Positions 13,141 through 25,152 are shown, counted from the stretch's first letter. The stretch: 64,000 nt of DNA from Euwallacea fornicatus (GCF_040115645.1 NC_089568.1:2685001-2749000), one strand, 5' to 3'. Translations and numbers: made by a program. The notes: generated by a model not told the origin, from the sequence alone.

Positions 13141-13761
13141 TATTTGCACGAAATCTCTAAAAGCGTCTACTAACGATGGCCCCGAAAAAGCAGGATCGAT
13201 TGTCAGTCATCAACAGTCAACACTCGTACTGCAAGGGAAAGTCGACAGAAATGACTGTCGAAAATAAAATTTCACAATTTTTCATATTAAATTCTAGATA
13301 TTGCATGATAATGTTAAGTGTAATGAATGAAATTGCAAAGTATTATCTCGCTAAAACTTATTCCATCATAGAATCAAATAAGAAAACCCACAAATAGCCC
13401 GAAAAAAGAGACAACAAATTATGTTCCAAGGATATTCCCTTATATCCCACTTTACTTCGACATGGGTGGATGATCCCCCCTGCCCGGATGGGACTTTTTG
13501 CTGACGTTGCCGGAGTAAATTGACGATGTATCTTTATTTATAAGGGCTTCTTTACTTGTGCTCTCTTCCCATTTCTCGGCAGGGAGGATGTAATGCTTCT
13601 CTCAAGGAAATTTTCTTTTATATTGGATTTAGGATCCTGGATGAGTGGGGGGTGAATACATGACGGTGATTTCTCTTTTGTCGGTAGTGTTGTGCCAATA
13701 TTGACGGGGACATTTTATTCAAGAAAGGGTTGCTGGATTTTATCAAAAAATGTAAAGCATG

Positions 13762-13824
<63 letters not shown>

Positions 13825-15586
13825 GTAGAGAGGCTAAAGAGCAAATCTGTCTGAATAATTGAGTGGAATCGGGGTCAAGTTAAGTCAAGAAATACAGATG
13901 TTGAGTGATCATGTATCACTTACGTCTCACCGAAAGCGATTTCGTATGTGCAATAAGAGTGAGCCTTGAAAAACGGCATTTCACTCGCGGTAGAAGAGAA
14001 TTATTAAACAACGATCTGTAAAAGGCATAGAGGAATGAAGCATTACGAAATTTGTTTGGGGTAGTTAAATTTTCTCTTACGAGAGACGAAGTCTCGGGTT
14101 TTTTTTTCGAGCGGAAGAAAAAACAGATTTAGGATTATATTGCTACCAATGTGCGATTGCGGCCGATTAATTACTCTGATCTCTACTAATCGGACTTGAG
14201 CGTAATTGAGACAGTTAGAATCTCCCTCGAGGTTCTTGGTAAACAACGAAAAAAAACACCCTAAATAAACCATTCCGAAATTGATAAACCCAATTACAAA
14301 TCCTTTTAAGAAACAGCAAACAAAAAAGCTCAAACACCCCAGACTAATGCATTTACGCATACGATATAAAGCGGATAAAAGCAAACCTCATTAAGCCCGA
14401 GAGCATCCCCAAAGGCGGCGAAAAACCTTTCAGGCCAACCAACAACCTCGCACTCCCCTTGTGCTCCCCGGCGAAAAAAAACTTGGCGCTTTTGAATTAT
14501 GGTTAATACAGTTTAATGCAAAGTTAGCGGAGGAGCTGGAAAATTTAATTTTCCACCCCGGAGAAAAAAAAAGACGTTTTAGGTAAATCAACCTGATAAA
14601 TTTCTTTTAGTCGAGTTGGGAGTTTTTTCGCGCTTTTAAGGCTTTATTAAAAGCTGCTCCCGAGAAGGGCTTTCAGTTAATCGTGAGAATGGACCCTAAT
14701 GTAGGGTTGTTTTTGTTGTTTTCGATTTAATTGTGATTTGTCTTGTTGCTGCTACTGGCTCTAAATTTGCATATTAAGCCGTCGGTGTCTTTATAAATTA
14801 ACGTTTTATAAGTCACAAACAGAAAAATTATACAAGAGCTTTGGGTAAATTTTATTAACTTCAATCTACGGAAAACGCAGTGGATTTCAACCCCTAGGCG
14901 AGGGAGAAGCAATAAAAGTAAATAGTAATAGTAAATAATCCCAACAGGTTGTTGAGAGATTAATGGCGAACTATCTGAAAAAGAAATTAATATGTATCGC
15001 CGAAAGGGAGAGAGGCCCCGAATGGACTGCTCGAAATAATTGACACAGAGACAGACTAGAGCCTTCAATTCCTGGTATCACGTGTTAGTAAGTAAAGAAC
15101 ATCTGAAATTCACAAATCCAAAAAATATATACAATCAAAATTACACTTTAAAATTACAATCATCATCGCTAGATGGAGCCACCGTGCCAACTTTGCCATA
15201 TATAACTATTAAACCAACAATAAACGGCTCGTGCGCAGAGCTTCGAAGGGCCCATTTGTTTTTTTGTCTCTCGTTCATTGCGTTGCGCTTTGTCCTTGAT
15301 TATATTTAAAATTGACGGGAAAACTGTTAGTTTAAGTCAAATTTAAGGCGTTTACGCAGAAGCAGATGATTATGAATCAAGTAAAAAAATTACAATATTG
15401 ATATTCGCAGGCAAATCCTTGTTTCCGTCATTTGGTCATACACTCTTCGTTTTATACGTTCTACTCGGTTCTATCGCATAATTTGTAGTGTTTTTCTTTG
15501 GATTAATTTTATTTGTCTGTCAGCAGTAATTATTTAATTACATAGGCCTGTAATTAAAATGATTAACACATGTTTTTCTTTTCCAG
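13141..15586. other. Intronic stretch, no exon identified
   Basis: Continuation of the large intron before the exon at 15587. It holds a long GA microsatellite (separate entry). Open frames at 14043-14384 and 14727-15068 (minus strand) look like chance frames and show no domain. Confidence 0.5.
13767..13821. repeat. (GA)n microsatellite, about 27 units
   Basis: An uninterrupted GA dinucleotide tract of about 55 bp. It is the longest simple repeat in the window. Confidence 0.97.
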
Positions 15587-15613
15587 TGTGATAGCGAAGG
15601 AGAGGACGATAAG
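15587..15613 (+). CDS. Micro-exon, 9 codons, phase 0
   Basis: A 27-nt exon is preceded by a strong polypyrimidine tract and acceptor (GTTTTTCTTTTCCAG) and followed by donor GTGAGT. Phase 0 gives CDSEGEDDK, which continues directly from the ASSRCSSGKGYI exon. The intron between them is about 7.9 kb. Such a small exon needs strong splice sites, and both are present here. Acidic, hydrophilic and probably unstructured. Gene identity unknown. Confidence 0.75.
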
Positions 15614-16054
15614 GTGAGTAGTACCGTATAATCTCGTGCCATTAAGATATTGAAGTGGATTGTTTTGCACCATTCAATTGTGTAAGTACCCACTTGAAAT
15701 TGGGTGTCGTTACCGAAGACCTACAAGTGGGTTTTAATACCTACTTACGCCGAATCCGTCTCTGCGTGTGTAGATCGATTTTGTTACATCGAGAGGCTGA
15801 ATTATGGTGGTTAATGGACTTTGGCACGATAGTCAATCCATTCGGGGATAATCCAGTTGTTGCATTGATTTAGTCACGTATAACAAAGGGAAAGCCCAGA
15901 AAAACGAAAAATACTTGGCTAGTGTGTACAGCTCAAAGTGCCATTTTGTTTATTTTATCCTTTTTTACTTTAACTGCAAGACACATGTTAGTAATAGTAA
16001 CTTGGCTTTTATGGGTAGTTTATCTGGGTTAGTAATACGGCTTTCTCTTTCCAG

Positions 16055-16098
16055 CCTGAAATATTCACACCCTCAGGACTGAATCGTCCCCATGTAAC
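16055..16098 (+). CDS. Probable small exon after the 15587 micro-exon
   Basis: A clear acceptor (CTTTCTCTTTCCAG) precedes an open frame that reads PEIFTPSGLNRPH in phase 0. There are two possible donors. CAT/GTAACG after 16093 would give 39 nt (13 codons, phase 0). AAC/GTACGT after 16098 is closer to consensus but would give 44 nt and change the phase. The phase-0 choice agrees with the three preceding exons. The 440-bp gap from 15613 is a reasonable intron. Confidence 0.45.
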
Positions 16099-17537
16099 GT
16101 ACGTGTCGCGTTGACGTTACGTCGTGACATTTACGGTACCTGTTCGACTTTTTGAGGTCGTAAATTCGGAAAGACGAGACTTCTCCTGTTATTTTATTCC
16201 CCGTTCGGCAGTTTCCATATTTTATCTTCGAATGTGGCACGATCCCACCGAAAACCACGCCGAACACGATCGATGTTTAATAATTTAAAAATGGGTTTGT
16301 TTGCAGTGGCGCTGCTGTCTCTTTGGGAATTTATTATTGAGGTGCATCCAAAGTCAATGTTTAAAAATGTCGAATTGTTCTAGGCGCGAGATTCCCATGA
16401 ATATTTTTCAAAGTAAGGTACTTCAAGCCATTTCCCTCCATCCGACATTAAAACTTCTCCGGTTATTTGGAAAAGGAATCCAGATCGCGCTCCTTCGCCG
16501 CAATATTTGAGGAAGTCATGCGACCGCACCTGGGGGCACCAATGCGCCCTTTCCAATAAAGCCCGGAAAACAACTGAAAAAACTCCTTTTGAGGAGAAAT
16601 ACAATCTGGAACACACTGACAACAAAACATACGCGGTTGGTTATATCTCATGATTTTCCGGGGTAAAATATAGAAAAAGTCTTAGCGAGAGTCCTCGAAA
16701 GAACCACTTGACAAGCACTGTCAAACAAAAGAGGTGCGAAAAACAGAGAGAAAGGCGAGTGGTTAATATCCAAGGCAGTGAGTAGTTTCGCTGCCTCGAA
16801 GCTCGGATGCTACTCGACACTTAACGAGTGCCGAGAGTAAATGTGTGCGCGAACATTGGTAGAGGGCTCTAATGGCCCTGGAGGGCCCACTCCACAAAAA
16901 TCGGGGATGTGTGTTATGTTCGAAGCAAGGGCCCGGTTTTGCATCCTTGAAATGTTTGTCTTGGCGATTTAGGAGACAGTTGCATTAACCGAGTTTCCAC
17001 GAGGCGTATGGTTTTATAAATCGATGTTTTCCTCACGAAATTTGAGAAGTTTAATCGTTCGGAAAAAAAAACAAAACAGTTGCGACAACCAACCCTTCAC
17101 GACTCTTTAAAACGCCTCAACATTGCTATTTATTGTGTTCGAATTCATTCAGTTGTGGGATGAATGCAGGGAAATGCCCTTAAAAAAAGGTTAAAAAGGC
17201 CTTTCTTTTTTCTTTTTTTTTTTTGTGTGTTTTTATAATCGCACTTTTCACACATGCCCCAGCTCCGAACTTTCGAAAAGTGTTTGCGTCGCCGGACAAT
17301 CGTCCGGCTTTCCTTATAAACGTTTTTCTTTGTCGGGTCACCGCTCGAAGTCCTCTTATCTGCGGCCTTTTATCGCAACTTTTTAGGTCCTTTGCTTCAT
17401 TAGGCCGTGTACCATGAAAAGTCATTTCGGAAATAAATAAACCTCGGCCCTGGAACGTGATTGTGATTTGACAAAGCGGAAAACCAGCATCGCAACGACG
17501 GCATTTGCATCCGTTTACGAGTCGTCCTTTCTGAAAA
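16099..17537. other. Non-coding, intronic or intergenic
   Basis: A possible 34-nt exon at 16307-16340 (acceptor TTTGCAG, donor GAG/GTGCAT) is too weak to call. A short T-rich run lies near 17205-17224. No transposon is recognised. Confidence 0.4.
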
Positions 17538-17705
17538 ATGGCTCCGGAGAAAAGAGGTACAAGACATTCGGAGTTTAAATGGATGACAGAGACCGTAAGG
17601 CAACCAATGTCACATTATTCGGTAAATTTTCCACCGGAGCTCGTGACGTTCTTCTTGTCGTCGTCGACTCTATCTCGTTTCCGGAGACGCAATAAAGAAA
17701 TCCGG
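17538..17705 (+). CDS. Candidate alternative first coding exon (56 codons)
   Basis: An ATG in a good insect context (AAAAATGG) at 17538 opens a 56-codon frame. The frame runs exactly into a strong donor, CGG/GTAAGC, after 17705 and leaves phase 0, the phase used by the other exons of this strand. The peptide starts MAPEKRGTRHSEF and ends FRRRNKEIR. It is basic, with no recognisable domain. There is no obvious core promoter just upstream. The match of open frame, start context and in-phase donor makes this better than a random frame, but it is not proven. Confidence 0.3.
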
Positions 17706-20204
17706 GTAAGCGTTTATCTTGTGTTCTTTTGTGTAGCTGTTTTGTGGGTCTGTTTCCGGAAAGGTGTTTGTTTATGAGCGACTTGGTGTGACGGCAAAAA
17801 TAAATTTGAGGGTGTTTAAGTAAAGGCTCCGTAACTTAGAAAATCAGTTTTCGATCAGGGTGAGAAAATTACGTTTTATTCCTCGGCCGTAAAGAAACAT
17901 TGCACATGCCGTTATAAGTTATAGGAATTCGAAAGCATAACGGCATGTAGGCCCTTTGAAGATTTCAAATGGGCGCGTTCTACACGTTGGTGGAGGCGGA
18001 TTGTAACAATCGACGACATTCGCACTTCTCGAGGGCTCGAAAGAATGTCCTTGTTAACGTTTCGGTGACGAGTGCGTCACCGTCTTCGAAATCTGCGACA
18101 AAATTATTATGGAAATGAAAATTTTAAAAACTAAAGTGTATAGATAGATTGCGACGGGTGAAATTGTAGGAAAATTATATCACGTCATTGTTCATTTAAT
18201 TCGTTGATGTAAGTGATTTAACCCGAATCAGAAAGTTATTTATTGCATTAAATACTTCATTATCTGTGTCGGTGCTGTAAGTGGTATTTGTTATTGTTTC
18301 GTTTCCTTTTTGTATTTCCGAGGTGTACCTCTCGTTTAAGGAGAGATAACCAAGTGTTTTCCATGCCAGATAAAATTACAAAATTAAAATGACCTGACAA
18401 AAAATTCCGTGTATCGAGTTCCTTAGTTAAAGAGTTAGTTAGTTAAAGAATCCGCTTCGCTATTAAAAAAGAGAATTAAAGATTCCAATATTTCAGGATG
18501 CACAGTCAGGTGTGGCGCCAAAAATTAAAAGAGACAAGTGCACAACACAGTGGCATATCGAATATCTACGTATATCAGTGACGTACTAAACACGAGTTGG
18601 GACTCCCCACATTTGCTTAATGGGAAAAAGAAAACGAAAAAAAATTCAGGCGTTTGTCTAATCTTTGAGAACTATCGAAAACATTAAGTACCATGAAAGA
18701 TACAATGCCGAGACCACCAATCCAGAGAGAGGACTACTTAATCGTGGTTTAAGCAAGCTCGATGTGAACAAAGTAGACTCGATTGCACAGTTTTGAGACG
18801 GTCGGTAATACAGTACCCATGTTTGGTTCGGAGGACATTTCGTTGCGTGCCGCAAGTCAGCCGCTCAAGTTTCTTGAATGCGTCACTTGATTTTACCACT
18901 ATCACCAGTTCGTCCGAAAATTCCCCCGCTTCATCCGACAAACATTCCCAATGAAAATCAAGTTGGAATAACTGCGTTACATTTAGCAGCGGTTTAGCTC
19001 TCCCCCTTTTCCCCTCGGTAACAAGAGAAATAACAATCCGTTTACATGTAGCGGAAAACTGCACATCACATAATATAAACTCTGCTAACTTTTCATATTC
19101 CCATTTCTCTTCGTTGAAATGGCAAAGAAAACGACGAAAGAGAACACATAATAATCGGATCCTCCTCCTCCTCCGAGCAGGAGCGAGCGAGAGCAGACAG
19201 ATGAGATGAGGGTGTATATCTCCATCTGAATAATTTAGTTTTATTTGTTCGCCGCTTTTGTTTGTGCACAGCTTCATAATGTAGATTGTGTTTCGATCGT
19301 TTTCGCTTGTTTGTGCCGCGTTATTTTCCAGTTTCGACTGTTTATTAATGTCGGAGCTGCCGCGGCATGAAATCCGTTTTTGTCTCGTCACCAGCTCTAA
19401 TTTCCATTTCAATCAAACTTTTTTTTTTTTTGTCGCCCATTTTTTCGGCTTTTAGAGTACCTTGTCGTTCGTCGAATACACGAAACCAACGCTTTGATGC
19501 CTTATAATGCCCGGTTTTAATACAAAGCCCTGTTTGCCAGGCACAAATATTGATTCCCTATTGCTGGATCAATATTTGATCAACTCGTCACCGCTGCACT
19601 GCCTTAAGGCTGAAACAACCGAAACCAAAATATCACAATGGTATCATTTACAAACCCTTCGTGTTACCTGTTGTTTACTTTAAGAAATTTCACTTGGAAC
19701 AATACACGGTGTAAGCCACGGCAGTAAAAGTTATCAGGTTTTGCTTTTAGAGGGATTTTCTCGAAATATTTTCTAGGTAAGGGAATTACGAGAATAATTT
19801 ATGTCTGTTTGGTCGGAGAATTTTTCCCGTGTTTGACTTATATCTCTCGAATAAGTATTTTCGAAATGACAGCGCAGTTTCTGCATTACAAATCTGATGC
19901 AAACGTTCAGATACTTCTTCGTTTAGTTCAAATGCATAAAGTATGTAAAATACTTCGAGGGACCTTTGTCTCGGGGCTTTTTGAGGAGAATTGGTCGATT
20001 TATTTTTGGTGATCTTGGCTCCTAGTTCTTCGGTAACACGCCGCTTTGAAATACAAGAAAAAATAAAAAAATATCCCTAGTTTAAGCAAAAATTTAAAAA
20101 AGTCAGTAGAAAACTTAAAATTGTTTTCATTATACCTTATCCGCGGTGAAAAAGTACTTTAGGAATCGTTTGTTATCGTGGGCGATTTTCTTCATTTAGA
20201 GATA
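17706..20204. other. Mostly non-coding; holds one long unexplained frame
   Basis: Contains the 225-codon minus-strand open frame at 18738-19412 (separate entry). Also contains a possible exon after an acceptor at 18491-18496 that reads DAQSGVAPKIKRDKC in phase 0, for which I found no good donor. A possible 26-nt exon at about 19751-19776 has donor GTAAGG, but its last three bases with the donor read TAG. Confidence 0.4.
18738..19412 (-). CDS. Hypothetical open frame of 224 residues, function unknown
   Basis: This is the longest open frame outside the LTR retrotransposon. It starts at an ATG (MKWKLELVTRQKR) and contains a run of arginines (PARRRRRIRLL) near the middle. There is no signal peptide, membrane segment or known motif. 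Composition is mixed, with no obvious globular pattern. In DNA of this base composition a frame this long should be rare by chance, but the window offers many trials. It has no recognised neighbour on the minus strand. It may be a real lineage-specific gene, an exon of a longer gene, or chance. Confidence 0.2.
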   Translation of the reverse strand: MKWKLELVTRQKRISCRGSSDINKQSKLENNAAQTSENDRNTIYIMKLCTNKSGEQIKLNYSDGDIHPHLICLLSLAPARRRRRIRLLCVLFRRFLCHFNEEKWEYEKLAEFILCDVQFSATCKRIVISLVTEGKRGRAKPLLNVTQLFQLDFHWECLSDEAGEFSDELVIVVKSSDAFKKLERLTCGTQRNVLRTKHGYCITDRLKTVQSSLLCSHRACLNHD

Positions 20205-20976
20205 CAGTAGAACTTGGCCGCGACGAACCTTCAAGGGACTTGGCCTGTCGTGGATTGCATGCGGAGGTTCGCTATAAACGGCCGTGGAAAAAAGCTTGTT
20301 GATTCAAAATCTCTGTTTTAGCCGAGTGCCAAATAATACAATTTTTGGTTCTGATAAGTTGGTACGCATTAAATGAGAAAAGTAACAAACGTATTTTGAA
20401 AAAAAAGCGAAATTTAGGTAGAAAAGAAGTGCATAATTCGACTGTGTACCCTTCTTCAATACCCTCCTTCAGTTATTTTGTTTTGCAAAAGATCCGTCGC
20501 ATTTAAAAGGTTTTAATTATCTGGATGAGTAATTTGCCCATATTACGCTACGATCCTTAAAGCAGGAAGGCCCCATTGAGCTGTGGACATTAAAACTTTA
20601 TCATTCCTCTCAACTTCTTCCTCGTTACTCGAACTGTTTTCACATTGATCACTGGCAAATTGTATGAACGATCAGGAAATGCGGCAACTTCCACGTCTTC
20701 ATCAATCGTGTCATACTCGCCTAAGTTAATATCTTCAAAATCAGAAATGTGCTGGTTTTTGGCACAGTCTCTTAAATCTTCCGCAGTTCGCTCACAGCTG
20801 CGTCTCCCGACGGTTCGTTATATCCGAGCTTAAAGTTCCACAAAATGACAAATGCGGTTTGTTATATCCGAGTTTGTTATAACCGAACAAATGTACATTA
20901 GTTTTATAGAAACTTGAGCGGATTTTTTTTTGTTCGGTCGTTATAACCGAGTATTCGTTACAGCCGAATTCCACTG
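20205..20976 (-). mobile_element. Pogo/Tigger-like element, internally deleted
   Basis: TA at 20203-20204 precedes CAGTAGAACTTGGCCGCGAC. At the right end the reverse complement reads CAGTGGAATTCGGCTGTAAC before TA at 20977-20978. CAGTRGAAYTYGGC-type imperfect inverted repeats with TA duplication are typical of the pogo branch of Tc1/mariner. The right subterminal part repeats a GTTATAACCGA-like phrase four to five times. The minus strand between about 20645 and 20810 reads an acidic tail (RTAEDLRDCAKNQHISDFED) that resembles the C-terminus of Tigger/jerky-type transposases. Length is 772 bp, compared with about 2 kb for a complete element. Confidence 0.7.
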
Positions 20977-23666
20977 TATTTACGTCCGACGTTTCACCTG
21001 TTCACCACCACCATATTTTTTTGTAAATGAACGTGGCATTTTTTTGCGTCTATTGATTATCTCAAAAATGTTACGGAGTTAATGGAAAAAGCAATGAAAA
21101 TAGATCATTCTCTGCGTAATTCCCATGAGCGCTCACGCACGAAAATGGCAAAACTCGATTATTGTATAGATTTACAGAGCTCATCGAGGCCATTAATTTG
21201 CTCTAGTATATTGTTAAGGGTACCGGAATGGCATATTCTTAAAATATCAACGGTCAAAGTTTGAACGCATCTCTGGCTTGAAAACTATTTTTTACTTAAA
21301 TTCATCGATTCGAATTCTGTATCCACATTGGATCGCTTAGATGGGGTGAAGAGTCTTGTCAAAACAATTTGAGAGATCCTCATTTCAGACACTTTCAAAA
21401 TTCTCCAAAAAACGGTCTCGAATCCATTTCGATTAGACTCACAGATCTGAGCGCTGGATCAGCGATCGACAAACCTTTCAATCCAGAATATTAGTGACGA
21501 TGAATGTTCTCTTTTAGCTTTCACGCTGCTCGCCTCATTAATTTTGTGACACTGACAATAACCACACCTAAAACCTCACACGACTCAGTTTTATAGTTAC
21601 ATGTATAATATACCCCAGACCGAAAAAACGGCTCCTACGTGGGCCGTTCAAAGGAACATTACAATACAATTTGTATGTAAACCGAATGTGACAAGCCAAA
21701 TATATCAATTATCATACAATGAGCTTTCTGTTGTTCACGTGTGACGGGGGCCCCTTGAACACCAACACATGTCCTCAGGCCAGACGGTAGTGGTGAATGG
21801 CGTGCACACTACTTCGCAAAGGATCGATCTTGGGTACATGCCCGTTAAATTTGCTGCTAGCAGGAGACGAGTAACGAAAACAAATCAGGAATAAATCGAA
21901 AGAGACGCCGAGCAGGACGTTTATGGAGCCGTGCTCCGGTGTAATTCTACACAGTGTCGACAAATCTCGGATAAAAGGCCCCAGCAGGGAGAACAGTGGG
22001 AAATCCTGCTGGGCGAACTGCGGAGTAGGGGGCGTTGCAGTTCTTTTCCCGAGGAGAAAGGTCTATGATAGCGACTTGGTGCAAGTGATGGCCCCTGAAA
22101 ACTGCATAATATGTCGGGTAAACAAGTTTGTCGTGAACGGACCGAAAGTGGGTTTTTTAGCATATTCCGGACAAGGACTTTTATTTATGGAACGGTTAAT
22201 GGCGTCCAAGCAACAGTAGCAACTTGTTTTGATAATCTCGATGCGAATTGAGCAAATAAAACCCGTTACCCAACTCCACTCCCTGAATGTGTTTAGCATT
22301 TAAACGCAGGAATATGGTGCAAATTGTTGTGTTCAAAGGGGGCCGAAATGGGAGCGCATTACGTATACAAAAGACCCGGTAATTAAATGCTTAATGTAAT
22401 GTTTTCGTGCTCCGTACGAGTTATTGTTCCAGTGCAGCACCAACATATGTTTATTTTAAATGTCGTTAGCAGGAATCCGAATCCTGCAACATGATTGATT
22501 TAATTGCGTGATTGTAACGCCGTACCCGGGTAATAATAGCTCAGCCTGGAAAAACCTCAATATATTGAGTGAAACGGCGCTTCGGCGAGCAAACGACTGT
22601 CGTCGACATAAATATCGATCTGGCATCCATTAAGGCGTGTAATGCGATCGTCTGTTCGTCTTTCGAGAGTTGACAAAATTATTATCCGCATTTTTATCGT
22701 TATGTCGATTTTCCGCGCCGGTTTACGAGTCCATTCAGACGTCACTGAGGAAATTATTACCCACCCGTTCGTTCTTCTCGCTGAGATATGGAACGTTTGT
22801 TTTCGGGATTTGGTTTACGAGTTTGCGTGTTAAGGGCCCGGATTTACCGGATCAGCTTTACTACACCGGAATTGATTGCAAAACACTCCAAATTGACATT
22901 GAATACGGGTTTAAATGTCGCGTCGTATCGTCATTTTTTGGTATTCAGACGATTCAATGCAACGAACGTCCCTTCGAATCGCCACAATTTGACAACCTAT
23001 ACAGGGTCTCACTAACGTATGTGGACAAACTTTTAGGGGCGACCCTGAATAATTTCGAGACGAACAGTTCAAACAACCGGAAACGAAAAATATTGAAATT
23101 AAAATTTCAGTCGCGTTTTTCGACCACGCTTTTGGGCGGTAACGTGATAGATTCCGTTGCTAATGACGTGTAAAGCAGTGAAGCCCTAGAAAGAAACCAG
23201 GAGACAAGAAAGCACTTGGGGAATCGGGAAAAGTCGATTTACTTGTGGAATGTTTGTGAATGCACTTTTCTAACGAAGTTATTTAAACGGGATTACTAGC
23301 TAATTTGCGGAAAGTCTAGATGCTTGACCACGAACAAAGTGTACCATTGTACTCGCATGTAATGAACATCATCTCCCCGGGACAATAGCGCGATTCGGGT
23401 CTTTGGGGACGCAGATTTCTCCATTGGGGTTAACGCTGTATCGTAACCTCGACCAATGACATACTATAGTACTCGTTATATTCGCTTTGGAGAGATCTTA
23501 ATATCTACAAAAAAAAATCAAGCCCTCTGATGCATCTAAAAGGCTGGATGAAGGGAGGTTGATGAAACACACAAATTTTCTCTTCGTCAGAAATATTCAA
23601 CTGCATAAAACGTGTTGTACTTATAACTCTTTGTGAACACACCTATCGATCGCAATTCTCTGCACA
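20977..23666. other. Non-coding; one chance-like long frame
   Basis: A 167-residue plus-strand frame at 22670-23173 and overlapping frames on both strands near 21920-22300 show no motif and no splice context. I do not call them genes. Confidence 0.4.
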
Positions 23667-23668
23667 TA

Positions 23669-25150
23669 CAGTACCAGCCAAAAGTTTGGCAGCTCGTTTA
23701 ATTCTCAATTATTTTAGTATTCCTAATAAAAAATAAATTTTATTCACTATAACGATAAACACGTACATGTTCCTGGAGGTCAGTAACAAAAAAGATGTGT
23801 TTGATTCCAAGGAACGTTATTATCATTTATTTTCACTTTGTCGATGGGCAAAAGTTCGGAAACTGATCTCAATAACAGATTGCTATTCGTTTGTATCGGG
23901 TGAACGTCGCAAATTATTCTTTCTTGACTGGAGTTACATTTCAGCGGTCGACATGTAATCGACATTTCAAAAAACTTGCGAACGTCAAAACGTACTGTTT
24001 CCGAGATTTCGAAGAACTGTCGCGAAGACCATACTACTGGTAGTAGGAACAAATGTGGCAGACCTAAAAAGTTATCAGCAAAAGCTGAAAGGATCATCGA
24101 AAAGTTATCGAATGGAAATCCGAGATTAATGGATGTTGATATTGCGAAGGAATATTCCATAAACTATAACATTAAAGTGTCAATACGAACTGTAAAGAGG
24201 GAATTAATTAATCTAGGACTTTACGGACGGAGGCCCGTCAAAAAACCTCTAATTTCTGGAAAGAATCGCTAAGTCCGTCTGCAGTTTGCAAAAGATAATC
24301 GGAACTGGACAGCGACAAAACGGTCCGTACCGTTTTACGCAGCGACGAAGGTAAATTTCGACCATTCGGAAACGATGGAATAAAGTATATAAGACGTCCC
24401 GTAGGAAGTAAATTTCACCAAAAGTATTAAATTACTACTGCGACGCATGATGGCGGTAATGTCACGGTTTGGGGTTGTTTTTCCTCATCTTGACTGGATT
24501 CCCCAGTGGCTATTGAAACTATTATGAATCGTTTTAAATATCAAAAGACACTGAAGAATCATATGCTTCTATTTGAAGAATGGGAAATGCCCCTCCAGTG
24601 GATGTTTCAATATGATAACGATCCTAAGCATACCTCGCGTTTGGTAGAAAACTGGATAGCAGAAAATAATGTTCCGGTTTTAAAGTGGCCCTCTCAATCA
24701 CTTAACCTTAATCCCATAGAGCATCTTTGGCATGAACTAGAGAAGAAAATCCGTATTTCTGACGTTTCTAACAGTACACAATTCCTAGCAGTTCTTCAAC
24801 GGAAACGGAAGGGAACCCTGTTAGTATATGTGAAAATCTTGTGGGTTCAATGCACAAACGGTATTCTGCTGTGATTAAAGCTAAGGGTTATACCGCAAAA
24901 TATTGAGTTTTTTTTTATCAAATGTTTATTTTTAGTCATTTTTTTTACTGAAAACTAGTTTTCAAACTTTTGTCAGTGCAGGATAACGTTATTCCCCGTA
25001 ATTATTTTTAGACTAGAACATTTGTTTATTTTTTTAATAAATATCCAACCCTTATTTAAAAAGTTATATTAATAAAGTATTAAAAGAACGGTACCGTTTC
25101 TATTAAATATTTGAGTTCAGAAGAAATGCTCAAACTTTTGGCCGCTACTG
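23669..25150 (+). mobile_element. Tc1-like transposon, 1,482 bp
   Basis: The left end CAGTACCAGCCAAAAGTTTG follows TA at 23667-23668. The reverse complement of the right end reads CAGTAGCGGCCAAAAGTTTG, followed by TA at 25151-25152. The imperfect inverted repeats and TA duplication place both ends. The length (about 1.5 kb) is that of a full Tc1-family element. It carries a broken transposase on the plus strand. Confidence 0.9.
23900..24900 (+). pseudogene. Tc1-family transposase pseudogene (DD34E)
   Basis: The N-terminal DNA-binding part is open at 23976-24272: KRTVSEISKNCRED, then a GRPKKLSAKAERII motif of the GRPR type. In a second frame near 24330-24429 is the first catalytic Asp, in the context LRSDEGKFRPFG. 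In a third open stretch (24506-24874) is FQYDNDPKHTS, followed 34 residues later by the Glu of NLNPIEHLWHELE. All three catalytic positions (D, D34E) are therefore present, but they lie in different frames with stops between. This is a nearly complete but inactivated enzyme of the usual 340-residue size. Confidence 0.9.
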
Positions 25151-25152
25151 TA

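Noticed and set aside
18497..18590. Exon-like frame DAQSGVAPKIKRDKC
   Set aside because: The acceptor is acceptable but there is no consensus donor before the stop.
22670..23173. 167-residue plus-strand open frame
   Set aside because: No motif, no splice or promoter context, and overlapping frames on the same strand.
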